From assembly GCF_004403065.1 (NCBI RefSeq), contig NZ_SOHA01000032.1, positions 1-64,000 on the forward strand: 64,000 nt of DNA, given 5' to 3'. The stretch is from Cryobacterium cryoconiti. GTDB lineage: Bacteria > Actinomycetota > Actinomycetes > Actinomycetales > Microbacteriaceae. The notes under the pieces are model-generated. The model was given only the letters and a program-made list of their open reading frames with translations, did not search any database and was not told the origin of the DNA. Both the position numbers and the translations under genes were made by a program. Below are positions 8,304 to 16,612 of the stretch, in pieces (position 1 is the first letter of the stretch; each line of letters starts with the position of its first letter).

Positions 8304-9320
8304 CTATCTCGGCCGGGCGACGACGAGGAGGTCGTCGCCGAGGCGGTCGTAGTGGTCGATGGCCAGATGGCGCTGCTCGGTGATGCTTGCCACGCCGATG
8401 TCGCCGAGGGCGAGCCGCCCGCCGCCGAGCAGTGTGGGGGCCAGGTAGACGAGGTACTCGTCGATCAGCCCGGCCGCCACGAAGGCGCTGGCGAGGGTGG
8501 GCCCACCCTCGATGAATGCCCGACGGATGCCGCGCTCGTGCAGATCGCGCAGCACCTCAGCCAGGTCGTGGGTGGGAAAGAACAGCGGCGTCTGCGGGTG
8601 GGAGTGCAGTGCCGCATCGGCCGGGATGCTGCGGGTGCCGATCACGACGGGCACCGGCTGACCGGGCAGAAGCTGTCCGTCGGCGCCCCGGGCGGTCAGC
8701 GCGGGGTCGTCGGCGAGTACCGTGCCGGTGCCCACAAGGATGGCTCCGCATGCCCCGCGGCGCCGATGAACGTCCAGCCGGGCCTCGGGACCGGTGATCC
8801 AGCGGCTCGTCCCGTCGGCGGCGGCGGCGCGCCCGTCGAGACTCGACGCCCACTTCAGCGTCACGAACGGCCGCCCGAGGCGGGCGGCGGTCAGCCAGTC
8901 GGCGAGGAACGGTTCGACCGCGTCGGCGAGCACTCCGGCCGCCACGTCGACGCCGGCGGCGCGGAGCCGCTCGGCCCCGCCGGAGGAGGAGACGCCGGGA
9001 TCGGAGACGGCATAGACGACCCGGGCGACGCCGGCGTCGATCAGGGCGAGGGCGCAGGGTCCCGTGCGGCCGGTGTGGTTGCACGGTTCCAGGGTGACCA
9101 CCGCGGTGGCGCCGCGGGCCGCACCGGGGGTGAGCCGGGCCAGGGCGTCGACCTCGGCGTGGGGGGTGCCGGCACCGCGGTGCCAGCCCTCGGCGAGGAC
9201 CTCGCCGGACGCGCTCAGGAGGACGCAGCCGACCTGCGGGTTGGGCCCGGTGGCCGGACCGTTCGCCGCCAGGGCGAGGGCGCGCCGCATGGTGGCCTCG
9301 AGCGCCGTCTGGTCGGTCAT
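8304..9320 (-). CDS. ribD: Bifunctional riboflavin deaminase-reductase
   Basis: Carries out the pyrimidine deaminase and side-chain reductase steps. In the 338 residues from ATG 9320, the N-terminal deaminase shows zinc ligands in HAEVDAL and PCNHTGRTGPCA, and the C-terminal reductase of the RibD_C type starts at FVTLKWASSLDGRAAA with the NADPH-contacting block IEGGPTLASAF. An in-frame TTG at 9344 would add eight residues (start region TNGQDPDM). ATG 9320 is preferred by homology to the usual N-terminus; GGACAGGACC precedes it. It is the first gene of the operon, 109 bases behind the FMN riboswitch. Confidence 0.94.
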   Translation of the reverse strand: MTDQTALEATMRRALALAANGPATGPNPQVGCVLLSASGEVLAEGWHRGAGTPHAEVDALARLTPGAARGATAVVTLEPCNHTGRTGPCALALIDAGVARVVYAVSDPGVSSSGGAERLRAAGVDVAAGVLADAVEPFLADWLTAARLGRPFVTLKWASSLDGRAAAADGTSRWITGPEARLDVHRRRGACGAILVGTGTVLADDPALTARGADGQLLPGQPVPVVIGTRSIPADAALHSHPQTPLFFPTHDLAEVLRDLHERGIRRAFIEGGPTLASAFVAAGLIDEYLVYLAPTLLGGGRLALGDIGVASITEQRHLAIDHYDRLGDDLLVVARPR

Positions 9321-9428
9321 GTCCGGGTCCTGTCCGTTTGTCAACGAACTCCGGGTTTTTCGGTGCGGCGAACACCAGGTGGGTCGCGCAAACGCGAAAC
9401 CCGCCGACCGACCGGGACGGCCAATCGA

Positions 9429-9558
9429 CTCGTGCGCCTCTCATCCGGACTTTAACCGTCGGTGCTGGAATTTCACCAGCTCAACCGTGTCGCTCCAGGA
9501 GCGGCACGGGTCGCGGACTTTCACCGCCGGTTCGGAATTACACCGACCCCGGAGCACT
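9429..9558 (-). promoter_or_regulatory. FMN riboswitch (RFN element)
   Basis: On the minus strand the aptamer reads, in order, GGTCGGTGTAATTCCGAACC, GGCGGTGAAAGTCCGCGACC, a variable arm, GCTGGTGAAATTCCAGCACC, GACGGTTAAAGTCCGGATG and GAGAGGCGCAC, the conserved RFN blocks with P1 pairing at the ends. It controls ribD-ribE-ribBA-ribH. Between aptamer and ribD (9345-9428) a GGGTTTCGCG / GCGCGACCC pairing could be the expression platform, but no long U-tract is visible, so translational or early termination control cannot be separated. A possible -10 TATAAC lies just upstream (9565-9575). The region 9559-9700 holds this promoter and the gldA leader and nothing else I can see. Confidence 0.96.
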
Positions 9559-9700
9559 TACTACTAGTTATATCTCAACGCATCCCGTGCGAAAGAATTC
9601 CCCGCCGAGAGGGTGGCCCGGCACCGGCCGAATCAGCGGCGTAGTGTGACCACCGACGCACGACGATCCAGCCGCAATCCACTCAGGAAGAAGGTCTTTG

Positions 9701-10846
9701 ATGAGCACTCCAATCCGCACGGTTATGAGCCCCGGACGGTACGTGCAGGGCAAGGGGGCCATTGATCGCCTCGGCGAATTCGTGTCCCAGATCGGGTCCG
9801 CACCCCTGATCATTGCCGATGACGTCGTGTGGGGTTTCGCCGGGGAGCAGGTGTCGGCGAGTTTCGCCGCTGCCGGCCTCCGCGTGGAACGGGTCGGATT
9901 CGGCCGGTTCGCGACCAAGTCCGCGGTCGACGCGCTGGTCGAGACGATCCGCTCCACCGCGTCCGATGTCGTCCTCGGCGTGGGCGGCGGCAGCACGATC
10001 GATGTGGCCAAGGCTGCCGGGTTCCTGGCTGGTATCCGCTGGGTCAGCGTGCCCACCGTGGCCTCGACGGATGCCCCCACCTCCGCACTCTCGGTGATCT
10101 ACACCGACGAGGGCGAATTCGTCGAATACCGATTTTTCCCTCGCAACCCCGATCTGGTTCTCATCGACACCCAGATGGTGGCCAATGCACCGGTCGAGTT
10201 CCTGATCGCCGGGGTCGGCGATGCGCTGGCGACCTGGCTCGAGGCCCGGGCCACGGCGGCCGCCCATGCGACCACGATGGCCGGCGGGCTACCCACCCAG
10301 ACCGGCACCGCGCTCGCCCGGTTGTCGTGGGATGTCATCTGGGAGAACGCCCTTCCCGCCCTCGATGCCGCGCGTGACAACCTGGTCACTCCCGCCCTCG
10401 AGAAACTCGTGGAGGCGAACACGCTGCTGTCCGGGCTCGGTTTCGAGTCGGGCGGCCTGGCGGCGGCCCACGCCATCCACAACGGTCTGACCGCGGCCCC
10501 GCAGACCCACGGTCTCACTCACGGGCAGAAGGTGAACATCGGCTCGCTGACCCAGCTGGTGCTCGAGGGAGCACCGCAGGCCGAGGTGGAGGACTTCATC
10601 GAGTTCACCACTCGCGTCGGCCTCCCCACCACGCTGACCGAGATCGGTCTCGGCATTGACGACGAGGAGGAACTGAGGGCCGTCGCCGCAGCGGCAACCC
10701 TGCCGGGGGAGACCATCCACAACATGCCGTTCGTGGTGACGGCGGACGACGTTCTCGACGCCCTCAAATCGATCGAGCGGCTCTCGCGTTCCGTGCGTGT
10801 GGCACGCGGACTGCCGGCCCCCGTCAAATACGTGTCGACGCACTGA
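9701..10846 (+). CDS. gldA: Glycerol dehydrogenase (NAD-dependent, iron/zinc-type)
   Basis: Oxidises glycerol to dihydroxyacetone in the cytoplasm. The 381-residue protein has the NAD-binding GVGGGSTIDVAKA, and the GldA-specific PTVASTDAPTSALSVIYTDE. Metal ligands are visible as the aspartate in GVGDALATW and the histidines in AHAIHNGLTA and THGLTHGQ. ATG 9701 is chosen because AGGAAGAAGG lies 6-7 bases upstream; the TTG at 9698 is less likely. It is convergent to the SorC-type regulator and adjacent to glpD-glpF-glpK, so the strain appears to have both oxidative and phosphorylative glycerol routes. The dihydroxyacetone kinase it would need is not in the window. Confidence 0.93.
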   Translation: MSTPIRTVMSPGRYVQGKGAIDRLGEFVSQIGSAPLIIADDVVWGFAGEQVSASFAAAGLRVERVGFGRFATKSAVDALVETIRSTASDVVLGVGGGSTIDVAKAAGFLAGIRWVSVPTVASTDAPTSALSVIYTDEGEFVEYRFFPRNPDLVLIDTQMVANAPVEFLIAGVGDALATWLEARATAAAHATTMAGGLPTQTGTALARLSWDVIWENALPALDAARDNLVTPALEKLVEANTLLSGLGFESGGLAAAHAIHNGLTAAPQTHGLTHGQKVNIGSLTQLVLEGAPQAEVEDFIEFTTRVGLPTTLTEIGLGIDDEEELRAVAAAATLPGETIHNMPFVVTADDVLDALKSIERLSRSVRVARGLPAPVKYVSTH

Positions 10847-10865
10847 CGTCGGGCCGCCGCCGACC

Positions 10866-11834
10866 TCACTCGCAGAGCGCCCGGGCCGTGCTCTCATCGA
10901 TGAAGAGGTCGGTGATCAGGTCCGCGGCGAGCGCACCGCGCAGACTGTCCACCTTGGATCTGCCGGACACGACGCAGATGCGACGGGGGGTGCGGCGCAG
11001 CACCGATAGTTCCGGCCCGGTTCCGCGGTCGTTGAGCGGGATGCCGTCGGTCGAGCCGTCCGCACGGTAGAAGACCGTCGCGACGTCTCCGACGACGCCG
11101 GCGTTGCTCAGCGCCTCGAACTCGTCGTCATCGAGGTAACCGCCGACGTACACGTGGCTGGGAACCGTGGAGAACGGCGAGCCCACGCTGAACAGGGCGA
11201 CGTCCATGTTCCCCTGCATCTCGAGCAGGCGGCGCAGTCCACGTTCCCGCCAATAGGCCCTGCGCGTGGCCGGGTCGTCGAAGAAGGTGGGAACCGGGAA
11301 CTGTTCCAGGCGGGCATCGAACGCGGTGCTGAACCGTTGCAGGATCTCGCTGGCGTAGTCGAGTCCGGTGCTGCGCGTGTTGCCCGCGCCGTTCAGCTGC
11401 ACGATCTGCGCGTTGTGGGTGCGTTTGGGCGTCACGTGGCGGCTGACCGCGTTCATGGTCGAGCCCCAGGCGATGCCCATGATCATGTTCGAGTCGAAGT
11501 ACTCACCGAGAATTCGTGCAACCGAGAGGGCCACGCGCTCCAGCCGGTCCGCGTCGCTGGCATGGTCGGGCACCGGCACGACGTGCGCGGTGACCTGGAA
11601 ACGGTCCAGGATCAGCTGCTCCACCCGGCTCGGAGCGTCCAGCGGGGACCGGATCTGGATGTCGACGAGCCCGCTGGCCCTGGCCTGGCTGAGCAGGCGG
11701 GACACTGAGGAACGGGAGGTGTGCAGCTCTGTCGCAATGGCTTCCATGGTCAGGTCCTGCATGTAATACAGGTGCGCCGCCGTGAGGGCGTCGTTCGTGC
11801 GGTCGGACAGTGACGGATCGTCCAGATGGCCCAT
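10866..11834 (-). CDS. SorC/DeoR-family sugar-binding transcriptional regulator
   Basis: A 322-residue regulator. The N-terminal helix-turn-helix (AHLYYMQDLTMEAIATELHT SRSSVSRLL, about residues 18-47) is followed by a SorC-type effector domain with IMGIAWGSTM, and VSGRSKVDSLRGAL near the end, the usual phosphosugar-binding architecture. Start ATG 11834 has AAGGAG five bases upstream; GTG 11849 is possible but lacks a site. It is divergent from glpD and convergent with gldA, so it probably controls the glycerol genes, sensing a phosphorylated intermediate such as glycerol 3-phosphate. That ligand is inference. Confidence 0.9.
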   Translation of the reverse strand: MGHLDDPSLSDRTNDALTAAHLYYMQDLTMEAIATELHTSRSSVSRLLSQARASGLVDIQIRSPLDAPSRVEQLILDRFQVTAHVVPVPDHASDADRLERVALSVARILGEYFDSNMIMGIAWGSTMNAVSRHVTPKRTHNAQIVQLNGAGNTRSTGLDYASEILQRFSTAFDARLEQFPVPTFFDDPATRRAYWRERGLRRLLEMQGNMDVALFSVGSPFSTVPSHVYVGGYLDDDEFEALSNAGVVGDVATVFYRADGSTDGIPLNDRGTGPELSVLRRTPRRICVVSGRSKVDSLRGALAADLITDLFIDESTARALCE

Positions 11835-11854
11835 TTCGACTCCTTGCACATATG

Positions 11855-11882
11855 TTCACACGGCTTGACCGTTTGTGTCGAA
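11855..11882. promoter_or_regulatory. Candidate SorC-type operator between regulator and glpD
   Basis: An imperfect inverted repeat TTCACACGG - CTTGA - CCGTTTGTGTCGAA lies just upstream of the regulator start in the 136-base divergent intergenic region. Its position suits autoregulation and control of glpD. Not experimentally known. Confidence 0.45.
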
Positions 11883-11970
11883 CCTAGCAGGGTGGAAGTT
11901 CCCCACTCCGCGCCACGCGTTCGAGGGGGGCCGACTGTGACAGACCCTCACGGTTTCCACCCACAGAGAA

Positions 11971-13743
11971 GTGAGCGTATCCGTGCTGTCAACACCCGAG
12001 TCATCCTCTGCCCAGCCTCGCTCGAGCGCCGCCGCCCAGGCCGCCCTTCAGGATCGCCCACGGGCCCAGGTGCTGATCATCGGGGCCGGCATCAACGGTA
12101 TCGCCACCTTCCGTGACCTCGCCCTGCAAGGCGTGGACGTCGCCATCGTCGACAAGGGCGACTACGTGTCCGGCGCCTCCGCGGCCTCATCGCACATGAT
12201 CCACGGCGGGGTGCGCTACCTCGAGAACGGTGAGTTCCGCCTGGTCAAGGAATCGGTCGAGGAGCGCAACAGCCTGCTCAAGATCGCCCCGCACTACGTC
12301 AAGCCGCTCAAGACGACCATCCCCATCTACTCCACCTTCTCCGGGGTCCTGTCCGCGCCGATGCGTTTCCTCACCCACAAGCAGGGTGCCGCGCAGGAGC
12401 GCGGGGCGCTGCTGATCAAGATCGGCATGATGCTCTACGACTCCTTCTCGCGCGACGGCGGCACCGTGCCCCGGCACGAGTTCCTCGGCAGGAAGGCATC
12501 ACTCAAGCTGCTGCCGAAGATCAACCCGAGCCTCAAGTACACGGCGACCTACTACGACGCCTCCATGCACGACCCGGAGCGGCTCGCGCTCGACGTGCTT
12601 GCCGACGGCCTGGCCGCGGGCGACCACGCGCGCAGCGCCAACTACGTCGAGGCCGTCGGAATGGATGCCGCGGGCGTGCGCCTGCGCAACGCCGTCACCG
12701 GTGCCGAGTTCAGCTTCGCGGCCGACATCGTGGTCAACACGTCCGGACCCTGGACCGACCTCACCAACACCGCCCTCGGCCAGGCCAGCACCTTCATGGG
12801 CGGCACCAAGGGGTCGCACATCGTGCTCGACAACCCGGATCTGCTCGCCGCCACCGGTGGACGGGAGATCTTCTTCGAGCACGAAGACGGCCGCATCGTG
12901 CTGATCTACCCGCTTGCGGGCCGTGTCCTCGTGGGCACGACCGACCTCGAGCACGACATGTCCCAGCCGGCCCGCTGCACCGAGGCGGAGGTGGACTACT
13001 TCTTCGAACTGGTCAACCACGTCTTCCCGACCGTGGTCGTCGACCGGTCGCAGATCGTCTTCCGGTTCGCCGGGGTGCGCCCGCTGCCCCGCCATGACGA
13101 CGAGGCACCCGGGTTCGTCTCCCGCGACTACCGCATCGAGTCCCGCCCGCTCGGCGCCCGGCCCGGCACCCTGCTCAGCCTGGTCGGCGGCAAGTGGACC
13201 ACCTTCCGAGCCCTGGCGGAGCACCTGAGCGGCGACATCCTGACCCTGCTCGGCCTGCCGCGCATCGTCTCGACGGTCGGTCTCCCCATCGGCGGTGGCC
13301 GCAACTTTCCGGTGACGGATGCCGCGCGCCGGGTCTGGGTGGTCGCCAACGGTGACGAGGTGGGCGTGCCGCGTGCCGACGTGCTCCTGACCCGCTACGG
13401 CACCCGCGCCGCCGAGGTGATCTCCTGGCTCACCGCCGAACCCGACGCGGCACTCGAGCAGCACCCGGGGTACACCCGGCGCGAGATCGAGCTGATCGCC
13501 CGGGAGGAATCCGTCGTGCACCTGATCGACCTGCTGCTGCGGCGCACCAGCATCGCTTTCCGCGGCGAGGTGACCCTGCCGTTGCTCGTCGAGCTGGCCG
13601 AGGTGCTCGCGCCGGTCCTCGGCTGGGATGCCGCCCGCAGCGCCAACGAGGTCGACAGTGCGGCGCACACGCTGCGCGACCTTTACGGCGTGCAGCTGGA
13701 CCGGGCGGAATCGCCGGCCGTGCCGGTCCTCCCCGCGGCCTAG
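11971..13743 (+). CDS. glpD: Glycerol-3-phosphate dehydrogenase (FAD-dependent, aerobic)
   Basis: Oxidises glycerol 3-phosphate to dihydroxyacetone phosphate and passes electrons to quinone at the membrane. The 590-residue protein has a 30-residue Ser/Ala-rich N-terminus, then the FAD Rossmann motif LIIGAGINGIATFRDLALQG, the GlpD signature IHGGVRYLE and the C-terminal FAD segment SLVGGKWTTFR. The extra C-terminal domain (about 430-590) is normal for the family. GTG 11971 is adopted; GTG 11983 is an alternative because GAGAAG lies about 11 bases before it. It heads the operon with glpF 57 bases downstream. Confidence 0.95.
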   Translation: MSVSVLSTPESSSAQPRSSAAAQAALQDRPRAQVLIIGAGINGIATFRDLALQGVDVAIVDKGDYVSGASAASSHMIHGGVRYLENGEFRLVKESVEERNSLLKIAPHYVKPLKTTIPIYSTFSGVLSAPMRFLTHKQGAAQERGALLIKIGMMLYDSFSRDGGTVPRHEFLGRKASLKLLPKINPSLKYTATYYDASMHDPERLALDVLADGLAAGDHARSANYVEAVGMDAAGVRLRNAVTGAEFSFAADIVVNTSGPWTDLTNTALGQASTFMGGTKGSHIVLDNPDLLAATGGREIFFEHEDGRIVLIYPLAGRVLVGTTDLEHDMSQPARCTEAEVDYFFELVNHVFPTVVVDRSQIVFRFAGVRPLPRHDDEAPGFVSRDYRIESRPLGARPGTLLSLVGGKWTTFRALAEHLSGDILTLLGLPRIVSTVGLPIGGGRNFPVTDAARRVWVVANGDEVGVPRADVLLTRYGTRAAEVISWLTAEPDAALEQHPGYTRREIELIAREESVVHLIDLLLRRTSIAFRGEVTLPLLVELAEVLAPVLGWDAARSANEVDSAAHTLRDLYGVQLDRAESPAVPVLPAA

Positions 13744-13800
13744 GAGCCGCCCGCCGCTTTTATCGTTTCATCAACTCACTGATCAACAAAGGATGTCAAC

Positions 13801-14565
13801 GTGGACAATCTCGGTATCGTCTTCCTCTCGGAAGTCGTGGGCACCGCCCTGCTCGTGTTACTCGGCTGCGGCGTGGTCGCCAACGTCGCCCTCGCCCGCA
13901 ACAAGGGGTTCGGCGCCGGGTTCCTGATGGTCACCGTCGGCTGGGGCCTCGGGGTCTACGCCGGCGTGATCGTCGCCTATAACTCGGGCGCCCACCTCAA
14001 CCCCGCCGTGACCCTGGGTCTGGTGGCGTCGGGGGCAACCGAGTTCGGCTCGGGCGTTCCGGTCAACACCGTGTCCGTAGCGTCGTACATCGCGGCCCAG
14101 ATGATCGGCGCCATCCTGGGCGCGACCCTCGTCTGGCTCGCCTACAAGCAGCACTTCGACCAGGAACCGGATCCGGCCAGCAAGCTCGGTGTGTTCTCGA
14201 CCGGCCCGGCCATCCGTTCGTACGGCTGGAACCTGGTCACCGAGATCATCGGCACGTTCGTACTCGTCTTCGTCGTCATCGCGTTCGGCGGCGGCCGACA
14301 GGGCGAGAGCGGTGGCCTCGCCGCCCTCGGCGCCCTGCCGGTGGCCCTGCTCGTGATCGTGATCGGCACCTCACTCGGCGGGCCGACCGGCTACGCGATC
14401 AATCCCGCCCGTGACCTCGGCCCGCGGATCGCGCACTTCCTGCTGCCCATCAAGGGCAAAGGCTCCTCAGACTGGGCCTACTCCTGGGTGCCCGTCGTCG
14501 GCCCCGTCATCGGTGGCCTGCTGGCGGGCTGGAGCTCCGCGTTCCTCCTGCCGATCCTGACCTAG
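13801..14565 (+). CDS. glpF: Glycerol uptake facilitator (aquaglyceroporin)
   Basis: A 254-residue MIP-family channel with six helices. Both pore motifs are present: HLNPAVTLG (about residue 62) and [15 protein letters not shown] (about residue 200), where the Asp after NPAR is typical of glycerol-conducting members. Start GTG 13801 follows AAAGGATGTCAAC. It lies between glpD and glpK, completing the glycerol uptake and phosphorylation set. A long loop after the third helix (about residues 115-140) is slightly longer than in E. coli GlpF. Confidence 0.96.
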   Translation: MDNLGIVFLSEVVGTALLVLLGCGVVANVALARNKGFGAGFLMVTVGWGLGVYAGVIVAYNSGAHLNPAVTLGLVASGATEFGSGVPVNTVSVASYIAAQMIGAILGATLVWLAYKQHFDQEPDPASKLGVFSTGPAIRSYGWNLVTEIIGTFVLVFVVIAFGGGRQGESGGLAALGALPVALLVIVIGTSLGGPTGYAINPARDLGPRIAHFLLPIKGKGSSDWAYSWVPVVGPVIGGLLAGWSSAFLLPILT

Positions 14566-14651
14566 GCGCCGCGCGGCATCCGTCTCTTCTTTTCTCTTCT
14601 CGTCTCTCATTTCGCTTAACCTTGATCCCAGCTGTGACAAAGGAGTTAACA

Positions 14652-16166
14652 ATGGCAAAGTACGTCATCTCAATCGACCAGGGCACGACCAGTACGCGTG
14701 CGATCATCTTCGACAAGGCCGGGTCGATCATCTCGACCGGGCAGCTCGAGCACGAGCAGATCTTCCCGCGCGCCGGCTGGGTCGAGCACGACCCGATGGA
14801 AATCTGGAACAACACCCGTGAGGTCATCGGTTCGGCTCTGGCCCGAGCCAACCTGACCCGTCACGACATCGCGGCCGTGGGCATCACCAACCAGCGCGAG
14901 ACCGCCGTGGTCTGGGACCGCCACACCGGCATCCCCGTCTACAACGCCATCGTCTGGCAGGACACCCGCACCCAGCCCATCGTTGACCGGCTCGCCGCCG
15001 ACGGAGGCGCCGACCGCTTCAAGGCCACGGTGGGCCTGCCGCTGGCGACGTACTTCTCCGGCACGAAAATCGTCTGGATCCTCGAGAACGTCGACGGGGC
15101 CCGGGAGAAGGCAGAGGCCGGCGATCTGATGTTCGGCACGACCGACACGTGGGTGCTGTGGAACCTCACCGGCGGCCTGGAGGACGGTGTGCACGCGACC
15201 GACGTCACCAACGCCAGCCGCACCCTGTTCATGGACCTGGAAACCCTGCAGTGGGACGACGAGATCCTCGCCGCATTCAACGTGCCGAAGTCGATGCTGC
15301 CCGAGATCCGCTCCTCCTCCGAGGTCTACGGCATCGCCAGCGGCCACAGCCTGCTGCGCGAGACCCCGATCAGCGGCATCCTCGGTGACCAGCAGGCCGC
15401 CACCTTCGGCCAAGCCGCCTTCGATCAGGGCGAGGCCAAGAACACGTACGGCACCGGAAACTTCCTGATCTTCAACACCGGCACCGAGATCATCCACTCC
15501 CGGAACGGCTTGCTCACGACGGTCGGCTACAAGCTCGGCGAGGGCGAAACGCACTACGCCCTGGAGGGGTCGATCGCGGTCACCGGCTCACTCGTGCAGT
15601 GGCTGCGTGACAACCTCGGCATCATTCACACGGCCGAGGAGATCGAGTCCCTGGCCCTCTCGGTCGAGGACAACGGCGGCGCCTACTTCGTGCCGGCTTT
15701 CTCCGGGCTGTTCGCGCCGTACTGGCGGGCGGATGCCCGGGGTGCCCTGGTCGGCCTCACCCGCTACGTGAACAAGGGCCACATCGCCCGCGCCGCGCTC
15801 GAGGCGATCGCGTACCAGAGCCGCGAGGTGCTGGACGCGGTGAACGCCGACTCCGGCGTGCCGCTCACGGAACTCAAGGTCGACGGCGGGGCCTCGGCCA
15901 ACGACCTGCTGATGCAGTTCCAGGCGGACATCCTCGGCGTGTCGGTCGTGCGCCCGGTGGTGGCGGAGACCACGGCGCTGGGCGCCGCCTACGCCGCCGG
16001 CCTGGCCGTCGGCTTCTGGAGCGACCTCGGCGAGTTGCGGGCCAACTGGCAGGAAGACGCCCGCTGGGAGCCGAGCATGGACGTCGCCGAGCGCGACCGC
16101 CTGCTGCGCAACTGGAAGAAGGCCGTCACCAAGTCCCTCGACTGGGTCGACGCCGACGTCGTCTAG
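14652..16166 (+). CDS. glpK: Glycerol kinase
   Basis: Phosphorylates glycerol with ATP, trapping it in the cytoplasm. At 504 residues it has the usual length. Visible are the phosphate-binding [14 protein letters not shown], the FGGY N-terminal block [24 protein letters not shown] with the catalytic aspartate, and the C-terminal [14 protein letters not shown]. Start ATG 14652 has a strong AAAGGAG 7 bases upstream, which settles it against an in-frame ATG further upstream. Third gene of glpD-glpF-glpK and closed by the terminator at 16195-16232. Confidence 0.97.
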   Translation: MAKYVISIDQGTTSTRAIIFDKAGSIISTGQLEHEQIFPRAGWVEHDPMEIWNNTREVIGSALARANLTRHDIAAVGITNQRETAVVWDRHTGIPVYNAIVWQDTRTQPIVDRLAADGGADRFKATVGLPLATYFSGTKIVWILENVDGAREKAEAGDLMFGTTDTWVLWNLTGGLEDGVHATDVTNASRTLFMDLETLQWDDEILAAFNVPKSMLPEIRSSSEVYGIASGHSLLRETPISGILGDQQAATFGQAAFDQGEAKNTYGTGNFLIFNTGTEIIHSRNGLLTTVGYKLGEGETHYALEGSIAVTGSLVQWLRDNLGIIHTAEEIESLALSVEDNGGAYFVPAFSGLFAPYWRADARGALVGLTRYVNKGHIARAALEAIAYQSREVLDAVNADSGVPLTELKVDGGASANDLLMQFQADILGVSVVRPVVAETTALGAAYAAGLAVGFWSDLGELRANWQEDARWEPSMDVAERDRLLRNWKKAVTKSLDWVDADVV

Positions 16167-16194
16167 CCCGCGCTGTCGCGCGTGGCGCACCATC

Positions 16195-16232
16195 CCGGAA
16201 CCCGGCGGCCCTTCCTGGCCGCCGGGTTCCGG
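16195..16232 (+). terminator. Terminator of the glycerol operon
   Basis: A 16-bp perfect stem (CCGGAACCCGGCGGCC with its complement) closed by the six-base loop CTTCCT, beginning 28 bases after the glpK stop. No long U-tract follows, as is common in actinobacteria. Confidence 0.85.
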
Positions 16233-16299
16233 CATCCGTGCCCTCTCAGCTCCGCCCTTCCCTGCCCTCTCCTGGCCCGCCCTCCCCAGCCCTTCCCCG

Positions 16300-16364
16300 C
16301 CCTTCCCTTCCCTTCCCTTCCCTTCCCTTCCCTTCCCTTCCCTTCCCTTCCCTTCCCTTCCCTG
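16300..16364. repeat. Pentanucleotide microsatellite (CCCTT) x 13
   Basis: Thirteen uninterrupted CCCTT units, embedded in a longer pyrimidine-rich tract (about 16245-16400) of degenerate CCCTTCC/CCCGCC units. It is intergenic, between the glpK terminator and inverted-repeat element A. No gene is seen in 16167-16612 apart from this tract, element A and the hairpin at 16571. Confidence 0.95.
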
Positions 16365-16438
16365 GCCCGCCCGCCCCAGCCCTCCCCACCCTTCCTACAC
16401 ATCCACCCGTATTGACGCGGGTGTCGTGCCGTCTTTTC

Positions 16439-16531
16439 GCATAACTCCTGCAAATTCGGCGCTGAGAAAATGCGAAGCCCGGTTTTCCGCGGCAGTCATG
16501 AGTACACGAACACGATTTGCAGGAGTTATGC
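16439..16531. repeat. Inverted-repeat element A (arms GCATAACTCCTGCAAATT)
   Basis: The left arm GCATAACTCCTGCAAATT (16439-16456) is matched by its complement at 16514-16531 with 17 of 18 bases. Total length is 93 bp. The interior has a weak second pairing (GAAAA / TTTTC). It lies upstream of the DUF559/AbiEi-like gene. The same arms recur at 17562-17654 and 50861-50941. Confidence 0.9.
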
Positions 16532-16570
16532 ACAATTGTGCGCGGCGAGGTGCTCTCCCCAGATCACTGG

Positions 16571-16607
16571 GATGGTGTCGGAACGGTCCTCGCGAGCCGA
16601 CACCATC
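16571..16607. promoter_or_regulatory. 11-bp hairpin immediately before the DUF559-like gene
   Basis: GATGGTGTCGG (16571-16581) pairs perfectly with CCGACACCATC (16597-16607) across a 15-base loop; the stem ends five bases before ATG 16613. No Shine-Dalgarno is seen, so the palindrome could be an operator or an RNA structure controlling initiation. Confidence 0.7.
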
Positions 16608-16612
16608 ACGGC

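Noticed and set aside
7992-9455. Long plus-strand open frame across ribD and ribE
   Set aside because: Antisense shadow; it crosses the FMN riboswitch and has no family signature.
16300-16364. Phase-variable coding repeat
   Set aside because: No credible gene reads through it; the frames there are short and pure Leu/Pro/Phe or Gly/Lys/Arg.
16439-16531. Element A as an ordinary intrinsic terminator of glpK
   Set aside because: A strong terminator already lies at 16195-16232 and copy C lies upstream of two divergent starts, which does not fit termination.
16517-16612. Extended N-terminus of the DUF559-like protein (MQELC...)
   Set aside because: The extension is read from the right arm of element A and the hairpin; the domain begins after ATG 16613.
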